In this document: positions 58,734-64,000 of the stretch, in pieces
Numbering within the stretch: the first letter of the stretch is position 1
Layout of the letters: every line of letters starts with the position of its first letter
Assembly (NCBI RefSeq): GCF_028736035.1
Contig: NZ_CP117866.1
Coordinates: 6,014,001-6,078,000, forward strand
Length of the DNA: 64,000 bases
Direction: 5' to 3'
Source of the DNA: Streptomyces sp. T12
GTDB taxonomy: Bacteria; Actinomycetota; Actinomycetes; Streptomycetales; Streptomycetaceae
The notes under the pieces: model-generated
What the model saw: the letters and a program-made list of their open reading frames with translations, nothing else
Databases searched by the model: none
Told to the model about the DNA's origin: nothing
Translations under genes and position numbers: made by a program

Positions 58734-60359
58734 GTGCCAGAGCTGAGGCCTTGGCGAGCCGCGAGACCGCATGTGACGCGGGTCGCGGGCGCCGTACGAC
58801 CACGTCTGGCACGGGCCGCGGAGGCCGTACGCCCACGTCTCGCACGCGCCGCGACGGCCGCGAAACCACGGGTCGCACAGCTCGCGCGAGCCGTCTCCCC
58901 GCAGGCCGCGCGGACACGCAGGCCGAAGACCTGGCAGTACACCGCGGGCGCCGCCACCGCCGGACTGGCGCTGGCCGCCGGTGTGGTGACCACCGCCGGC
59001 CCCTGGGACTCCACCGGTCAGCGTACGGCCGAGCGCGACTGGGCGGTCGCCCAGGAGCGCACGGGTGGCGCAGATCACGGCCGTAATGCCGATACGTCCG
59101 GTTCCGCTGATGCGGCGGCGGACGCACCCCGTCCCGCCCCCAGCGCGGCCTCCGTCCTCACCGGCCTGGGCGGCGGAATCAGCACCGTGAAGCCGGCCCC
59201 GAACGGCAAGGCTCTCGCCGGCCTCCTGGGCCCGCTCCTGGACGCCCCGGAACTCGGCGCCCGCACGGCGGCGATCGTCGACGTGGCCACCGGCAAGCGC
59301 CTCTACGACGACGGAGCCTCCGAGCCCCTCACCCCTGCCTCCACGACGAAGATCGCCACTGCCGCGGCCGCCCTCGCCGCAATGGGCCCCGACCACCGCC
59401 TCACCACCCGTACCGCCCTCGAAACCGACACGAAGGAGCTGGTCCTGGTCGGCGGCGGCGACCCCACGCTGACGGCGCGCAAGGAGGCCGACGGCTGGGC
59501 GAGCCTGCGGGAGCTGGCCGACGAGACGGCGGCGGCGCTGAAGAAGCGGGACGTACGCCAGGTCACCCTTTCGTACGACAAGACGCTCTACGCCGGACCC
59601 GAACTGCACCCCATCGGAAAGAACGGCAACCTCGCCCCGGTCAGCGCCCTCATGGTCGACGAGGCCCGCACGGACGACTCCACCAGCGGGCCGGTGAAGC
59701 GGGTGGAGGACCCGGCGAAGGACGCGGCGACGCAGTTCGCGGCCCTCCTCGCGGACCGCGGCATCAAGACGACCGCGCCCGGCCCTTCGAAGGCGACGAA
59801 CCGAGCCGAGTCGCTCGCCGAGGTCACCTCACCGCCGCTGTCCTCCCTGGTCGAGCGCATGCTCACCAACAGCGACAACGACCTCGCCGAGCACCTCGCC
59901 CGCCAGACCGCCGTGGCGAGCGGCGCGCGCGCCGACTTCGACGGCGCGGGCGAGGCGATCGGGGCTCAGTTGAAGAGGCTCGGGCTGCCGCTGACGGGCG
60001 CCGACTTCAAGGACGGCAGCGGCCTCAACCGCGAAGACAAACTCACGGCCGACCTGCTCACGGCCCTGTTGGCCAAGGCGGCCGACCCGGCCCACCCCGA
60101 GCTCCGCCCGGTTCTGACCGGCCTCCCCGTGGCCGGCTTCACCGGCACCCTGACCAGCCGTTACACCGATGGCGCGGCCGGCCTCGTCCGAGCGAAGACC
60201 GGCACCCTGAACGGCGTGAACTCCCTGGCCGGCACGGTCGTGGACCAGGACGGCCGCCTGCTCGCCTTCGCGTTCCTGTCGACGGGCGCGAACACGGAGG
60301 CGGCCCGGGCGGCGCTGGACCGGACGGCGACGGCGCTGGCGTCCTGCGGCTGCGGCTAA
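58734..60359 (+). CDS. dacB: D-alanyl-D-alanine carboxypeptidase/endopeptidase (PBP4, S13 family)
   Basis: The product has 541 residues. GTG 58734 follows AAAGGGG at 9 nt. The active-site Ser203 is in PASTTKIAT (SxxK), the SxN motif is SDN at 380-382, and KTG is at 488-490. Before the single membrane helix (YTAGAATAGLALAAGVV) lies an unusual Arg/Ala-rich cytoplasmic region of about 65 residues with repeats (AVRPRLARAAE, AVRPRLARAAT). The enzyme trims or cross-link-edits peptidoglycan outside the membrane. It is divergent from ppa. Confidence 0.95.
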   Translation: MPELRPWRAARPHVTRVAGAVRPRLARAAEAVRPRLARAATAAKPRVAQLARAVSPQAARTRRPKTWQYTAGAATAGLALAAGVVTTAGPWDSTGQRTAERDWAVAQERTGGADHGRNADTSGSADAAADAPRPAPSAASVLTGLGGGISTVKPAPNGKALAGLLGPLLDAPELGARTAAIVDVATGKRLYDDGASEPLTPASTTKIATAAAALAAMGPDHRLTTRTALETDTKELVLVGGGDPTLTARKEADGWASLRELADETAAALKKRDVRQVTLSYDKTLYAGPELHPIGKNGNLAPVSALMVDEARTDDSTSGPVKRVEDPAKDAATQFAALLADRGIKTTAPGPSKATNRAESLAEVTSPPLSSLVERMLTNSDNDLAEHLARQTAVASGARADFDGAGEAIGAQLKRLGLPLTGADFKDGSGLNREDKLTADLLTALLAKAADPAHPELRPVLTGLPVAGFTGTLTSRYTDGAAGLVRAKTGTLNGVNSLAGTVVDQDGRLLAFAFLSTGANTEAARAALDRTATALASCGCG

Positions 60360-60397
60360 CCACCGAACTGAGCTGCAGTCGGCCCACCACCACCCCG

Positions 60398-60589
60398 CCG
60401 CAGCCGCCCGCTCCCGCGGTGCCGCGGCTGTCTGCTCCCGCGGTGCCGCGGCTGTCTGCTCCCGCGGTGCCGGGGCTGTCGGTTCCCGTCGTGCCGGGGC
60501 TGTCTGCTCCCGCGGTGCCGCGGCCGTCCGCTCCCGCTCCGCCGCAACCATCCGCTCCAGCTGTGCGGCAGCCATCCGCTCCCGCCGTG
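60398..60589 (+). repeat. Eight tandem copies of a 24-bp unit
   Basis: Units begin at 60398 and repeat every 24 bp, based on CCGCGGCTGTCTGCTCCCGC plus GGTG; the first and last are degenerate. The unit can be read as PRLSAPAV, but no convincing gene covers it. It fills most of the 413-bp gap between dacB and the metalloprotease gene, where nothing else is visible except the next promoter. Confidence 0.9.
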
Positions 60590-60760
60590 GGCGTCGCTCC
60601 GCAGGGCGGAACGGGTGGGCACGGCCTGCAGTGCCGGGCGTCGCCCGTACCGGCGCCGACTTCAGCCAGCCCGACACGCGGCCTGCGGCGCCGGGCCCCA
60701 CACGAGTCACCGCCAACCGAGCCGACCTCTCACGGCCTGCCCCAAGTGGGAGCGCTCACG

Positions 60761-60772
60761 TACGGTTGACAC
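60761..60772 (+). promoter_or_regulatory. -10 element for a leaderless metalloprotease mRNA
   Basis: TACGGT (60761-60766) lies 6 nt before ATG 60773 and no ribosome-binding site is present. Confidence 0.5.
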
Positions 60773-61912
60773 ATGACGAGCATCGGTGGTGCCGAGATGG
60801 TCGACTGGAATCTCGCGGTGGCGACCGCGACCCGGCTCGTACGGCCGGGCCCCGAGGTGAGCCGCGACGAGGCCCGGGCCGTCGTCGCCGAGCTGCGCCG
60901 ACATGCCAAGGCCTCGGAGGAACACGTCCGGGGCTTCACTCGTATGGGCACGGAGGACACCCACGACACCCCCGTCCTCGTCGTCGACCGCCCCGGCTGG
61001 GTCCGGGCGAACGTCGCCGGGTTCCGCGAGATCCTCAAGCCCCTGCTCGAAAAGATGCAGGAGCGCCGCAGCGGCAGCACCGGCGGCGCGGTCCTCGGCG
61101 CCGTCGGCGGCAAGGTCACCGGCGTCGAACTCGGGATGCTGCTGTCCTTCCTGGCCTCGCGGGTCCTCGGCCAGTACGAGACCTTCGCCCCGGCCACCCG
61201 CGAACTCCCCGCGGGCGGCCCCCCTGATTCACCGAGTGGCGGCGGCCGACTCCTGCTCGTCGCCCCGAACATCGTGCACGTGGAGCGCGAACTCGACGTA
61301 CAGCCCCACGACTTCCGCCTGTGGGTGTGCCTGCACGAGGAGACGCACCGCACCCAGTTCAGCGCGGTGCCCTGGCTGCGGGACCACCTGGAGGGCGAAA
61401 TCCAGTCGTTCTTGGGGGAGACGGACGTCGACCCCATGACCGTCCTGGAACGCATCCGCGAGGCCGCGCAGTCACTCGCCGGCGGCCGGCCCGAGGCCGA
61501 GGAGGACGACGGCGGACGGTCGTTCGTCGAACTGGTGCAGACCCCGGCCCAGCGGGAGATCCTCGGCCGCCTCACCGCCGTGATGTCGCTCCTGGAGGGC
61601 CACGCCGACTTCGTGATGGACGGGGTCGGCCCCGAGGTCGTCCCGACCGTCGCCGAGATCCGCGAGAAGTTCCAGCAGCGGCGCGCCAAGGGTGCCTCCC
61701 GACTGGACATGGCCCTGCGCAAGCTGCTCGGTCTGGATGCCAAACTCAGGCAGTACCGCGACGGCGAACGCTTCGTACGGGCCGTCGTGGACCAGGTCGG
61801 CATGGACGGCTTCAACCGCGTGTGGACCTCCCCGAATACTCTTCCGACCAAGGCGGAGATCGCCAAACCGGCGGATTGGATCGCGCGGGTGCACCGCAAG
61901 GCCGAGTCGTGA
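60773..61912 (+). CDS. Zincin-like metalloprotease (DUF2342 family)
   Basis: The product has 379 residues. The motif HEETH (188-192) in VCLHEETHRTQFS is an HExxH zinc site, and EGHADFVMDGVG further on holds the likely third ligand. It starts WNLAVATATRLVRPGPEVSR. The family is annotated in actinobacteria as DUF2342 or 'coenzyme F420 biosynthesis-associated', from gene neighbourhood only. The protein has no export signal. It precedes tilS and hpt, as in other actinobacteria. The substrate is unknown. Confidence 0.9.
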   Translation: MTSIGGAEMVDWNLAVATATRLVRPGPEVSRDEARAVVAELRRHAKASEEHVRGFTRMGTEDTHDTPVLVVDRPGWVRANVAGFREILKPLLEKMQERRSGSTGGAVLGAVGGKVTGVELGMLLSFLASRVLGQYETFAPATRELPAGGPPDSPSGGGRLLLVAPNIVHVERELDVQPHDFRLWVCLHEETHRTQFSAVPWLRDHLEGEIQSFLGETDVDPMTVLERIREAAQSLAGGRPEAEEDDGGRSFVELVQTPAQREILGRLTAVMSLLEGHADFVMDGVGPEVVPTVAEIREKFQQRRAKGASRLDMALRKLLGLDAKLRQYRDGERFVRAVVDQVGMDGFNRVWTSPNTLPTKAEIAKPADWIARVHRKAES

Positions 61913-62124
61913 ATCACGCGCCGCGTTGTGCATCTCATACGAAGGTCGTGAACCGAATCCGGCCGACGGCAGGCGAACGCCCCTTCAATCACCCGTCCGA
62001 GGGACCGTGAGTCATGGGTAGGCGTGCAATGCTCGGGGAACGGCCCGGTTCTGTCACCATCTACACACTCTGAGTGACCGAGCTCGGGCTCACCCCCCGA
62101 CAATTTCATGAAGGGAACCGGACA

Positions 62125-63315
62125 ATGGGTCCCCATCCTGCGGTCGCGGCGATACGCCTGGCGGTCCGCCGCGTCCTCCACGACATCCTCACCGACCACA
62201 GCCGCTCCACCGACACCCTCGCGCCCAGCACATCACGCGCGATCTCGTACGAGATCCTGCACATGACACCGCCCGTGGCGCCCCCCGCGACATCGACCGG
62301 CCCCACGCCCGCCGCGTACGACACGGCGCGCGAGCCGTCGTACGAGCTCCCCGGCCAGGCCCCGCAGGAGCCCCCGCGCGCTGCCCCGCACGAGCGACCC
62401 CCCTCCCCGCTCGTGCTCGTGGCATGCTCCGGCGGCGCCGACTCCATGGCCCTCGCCTCCGCGCTCGCCTTCGAAGCCCCCAAACTCGGCATCCGCGCCG
62501 GCGCCGTCACCGTCGACCACGGTCTGCAGCCCGGCTCCGACCTGCGCGCCGAGGAAGTCGTCCTGCGCATGCGCGAACTCGGCCTCGACCCGGTCGAGTC
62601 CATCGCCGTGACCGTCGGCCGCCAAGGCGGACCCGAGGCCGCCGCCCGGGACGCCCGCTATGCCGCCCTCGACGCCGCGGCCGTCCGCCACGGCGCCGTC
62701 GCCGTCCTGCTCGGCCACACCCGGGACGACCAGGCCGAAACCGTCCTGCTCGGCCTCGCCCGCGGCTCCGGTATCCGCTCCCTGTCCGGAATGGCCGCGG
62801 TCTCGGGGGCCGGCGGCCGCTACCGGCGCCCCTTCCTCCAGCTCGACCGGCAGACCGCCCGCAAGGCGTGCATGGTCCAGTCCCTGCCGGTCTGGGACGA
62901 CCCCCACAACTCCGATCCCGCGTACACGAGGTCGCGACTGCGCCAAGAGGGCCTGCCCGCCCTGGAGAAGGCACTCGGCAAGGGAGTCGTGGAGGCCCTC
63001 GCCCGCACCGCCCAGCTCTCCCGCGACGACGCCGACGCCCTCGACGCCTGGGCCGGCCAGGCCGAGGCCGCCGTACGCGACTCGGCCGGCCTCCTGGAGT
63101 GCGCCAAGCTGTACGCGCTGCCGCCCGCCGTACGCCGCCGGATCCTGCGCCGCGCCGCCATCGAGGCCGGGGCGCCCGCCGGTGCGCTGTTCGCCCGCCA
63201 CATCGAGGAAGTCGACCGCCTGATCACCGGCTGGCGCGGCCAGGGAGCCATCAATCTCCCCGGCAAAGTCGTCGCACAGCGCCAGGGTGGCAGACTGGTG
63301 ATTCGGCAAGGCTGA
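62125..63315 (+). CDS. tilS: tRNA(Ile)-lysidine synthetase with an extra N-terminal insertion
   Basis: The product has 396 residues. ATG 62125 follows GAAGGGA. TilS uses ATP and lysine to change C34 of tRNA-Ile(CAU) to lysidine. The PP-loop is SGGADS (102-107), and [21 protein letters not shown] and RPFLQLDR are typical. The first helix ([16 protein letters not shown]) is separated from the PP-loop by about 65 Pro/Ala/Ser-rich residues, longer than I would expect for the family. The gene is followed by hpt at 74 bp. Confidence 0.95.
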   Translation: MGPHPAVAAIRLAVRRVLHDILTDHSRSTDTLAPSTSRAISYEILHMTPPVAPPATSTGPTPAAYDTAREPSYELPGQAPQEPPRAAPHERPPSPLVLVACSGGADSMALASALAFEAPKLGIRAGAVTVDHGLQPGSDLRAEEVVLRMRELGLDPVESIAVTVGRQGGPEAAARDARYAALDAAAVRHGAVAVLLGHTRDDQAETVLLGLARGSGIRSLSGMAAVSGAGGRYRRPFLQLDRQTARKACMVQSLPVWDDPHNSDPAYTRSRLRQEGLPALEKALGKGVVEALARTAQLSRDDADALDAWAGQAEAAVRDSAGLLECAKLYALPPAVRRRILRRAAIEAGAPAGALFARHIEEVDRLITGWRGQGAINLPGKVVAQRQGGRLVIRQG

Positions 63316-63389
63316 AACCGGACCCTCCCACCGGCCCTCGAGCGGGTCGTGAGAGCGGCACGGACCAGCCGGTGGGACGACCGAAAGTG

Positions 63390-63950
63390 ATGCGGGTGGA
63401 CGCGAAAGACATGGGTGCCGAGCTCCAGCAGGTGCTCATCACCAAGGAAGAGATCGACGCGAAGCTGGCCGAGCTGGCCGCGAAGATCGACGCGGAGTAC
63501 GCGGGCAAGGATCTGCTCATCGTCGGCGTCCTCAAGGGCGCGGTGATGGTCATGGCCGACCTCGCCCGAGCGCTGTCCACCCCCGTCACCATGGACTGGA
63601 TGGCCGTGTCGTCGTACGGCGCCGGCACCCAGTCCTCCGGTGTCGTGCGGATCCTCAAGGACCTCGACACCGACATCAAGGGCAAGCACGTCCTGATCGT
63701 CGAGGACATCATCGACTCCGGCCTGACCCTGTCCTGGCTGATCTCCAACCTCGGCTCGCGCGAGCCCGCCTCCCTCAAGGTGTGCACCCTGCTGCGCAAG
63801 CCCGAGGCCGCGAAGGTCGCCATCGACGTGGAGTGGGTCGGCTTCGACATCCCCAACGAGTTCGTCGTCGGCTACGGCCTCGACTACGCCGAGAAGTACC
63901 GCAACCTCCCGTTCGTCGGTACGCTCGCGCCCCACGTCTACGGCGGCTGA
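63390..63950 (+). CDS. hpt: Hypoxanthine phosphoribosyltransferase
   Basis: The product has 186 residues. ATG 63390 (preceded in frame by GTG 63387) gives the usual start [17 protein letters not shown]. The PRPP-binding motif [14 protein letters not shown] is near residue 104, and the [11 protein letters not shown] flexible loop is present. It salvages hypoxanthine and guanine to IMP and GMP. tilS-hpt-ftsH is a very common order; the window ends 50 bp later, before any ftsH start. Confidence 0.97.
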   Translation: MRVDAKDMGAELQQVLITKEEIDAKLAELAAKIDAEYAGKDLLIVGVLKGAVMVMADLARALSTPVTMDWMAVSSYGAGTQSSGVVRILKDLDTDIKGKHVLIVEDIIDSGLTLSWLISNLGSREPASLKVCTLLRKPEAAKVAIDVEWVGFDIPNEFVVGYGLDYAEKYRNLPFVGTLAPHVYGG

Positions 63951-64000
63951 GTCCGACGGTCCGCAGCGCCGGACCCGAAGGGCCCAAGAGCCGTACGAAG

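Noticed and set aside
60419..60769. A 116-codon PRLSAPAV-type ORF after dacB
   Set aside because: It starts inside the 24-bp repeat, has no ribosome-binding site, and loses all order after the repeat. The array explains it better.

Overview
The window is about 64 kb of high-GC actinobacterial chromosome and looks like Streptomyces. The evidence is the strong G/C bias at third codon positions, frequent GTG starts, and several genes whose sequence and order match the Streptomyces core genome: hppA, topA with its lysine-rich tail, a thymidylate kinase fused to a membrane domain, the zinc-free ribosomal protein cluster, tipA, ppa, dacB, tilS and hpt. There is no rRNA, no CRISPR array and no recognisable insertion sequence or integrase. 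One tRNA gene is present.

Layout. (1) 1-14.3 kb is a conserved block, almost all on the + strand: the end of hppA, a lipoprotein, a methyltransferase, a small membrane protein, topA, a membrane-thymidylate kinase-coiled coil fusion, the DNA polymerase III delta' subunit and a secreted alpha/beta hydrolase. (2) tRNA-Thr(CGT) and its terminator at 14.46-14.57 kb mark a change in character. (3) 14.8-36.2 kb is accessory: a LysR regulator divergent from a SnoaL-like gene, an NmrA-like gene broken by a stop codon, a small membrane protein coupled to a Tat-exported multicopper oxidase, a LUD-domain protein, a Ser/Thr kinase with an external ricin-type lectin domain, a Tat-exported glycosidase-like protein with a LacI-type operator, a sugar ABC transporter without its own ATPase, a LacI-type sensor that has no DNA-binding domain, a PAS/GAF/PP2C/ATPase regulator, a DUF3052 protein and a large AfsR-like SARP/NB-ARC/TPR regulator. 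(4) 36.2-44.3 kb is conserved again: a family-A DNA polymerase, a Clp_N-domain DNA-binding protein with two perfect operators on its promoter, a GNAT acetyltransferase, a DUF2786 protein, two lipoproteins, and a Zur-type cluster of zinc-free ribosomal proteins S14, L28, L33, L31 and S18 with a CobW-like protein. (5) 45-54.7 kb holds a DUF397/ATPase/XRE regulatory trio, an aldehyde dehydrogenase, a PadR regulator with a two-gene drug-type ABC exporter, glutamate decarboxylase with a ClC channel, and the thiostrepton-responsive regulator tipA with its promoter. (6) 54.7-64 kb is housekeeping: YbjQ, DedA, a ThrE-type exporter, ppa, dacB, a zincin metalloprotease, tilS and hpt.

Three themes run through the window. 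First, many genes appear to make leaderless mRNAs: a -10 hexamer lies 6-7 nt before the start codon at 7 or more genes. Second, at least six coding regions carry in-frame low-complexity or tandem-repeat insertions (Tmk fusion, LacI-type sensor, SARP regulator, multicopper oxidase, DedA and TilS), and a 24-bp minisatellite lies downstream of dacB. Third, several promoters carry clear operators, in particular the paired 17-bp dyads at the Clp_N gene, the 20-bp dyad between padR and its ABC genes, the tipA dyad and the LacI-type dyad upstream of the glycosidase-like gene.
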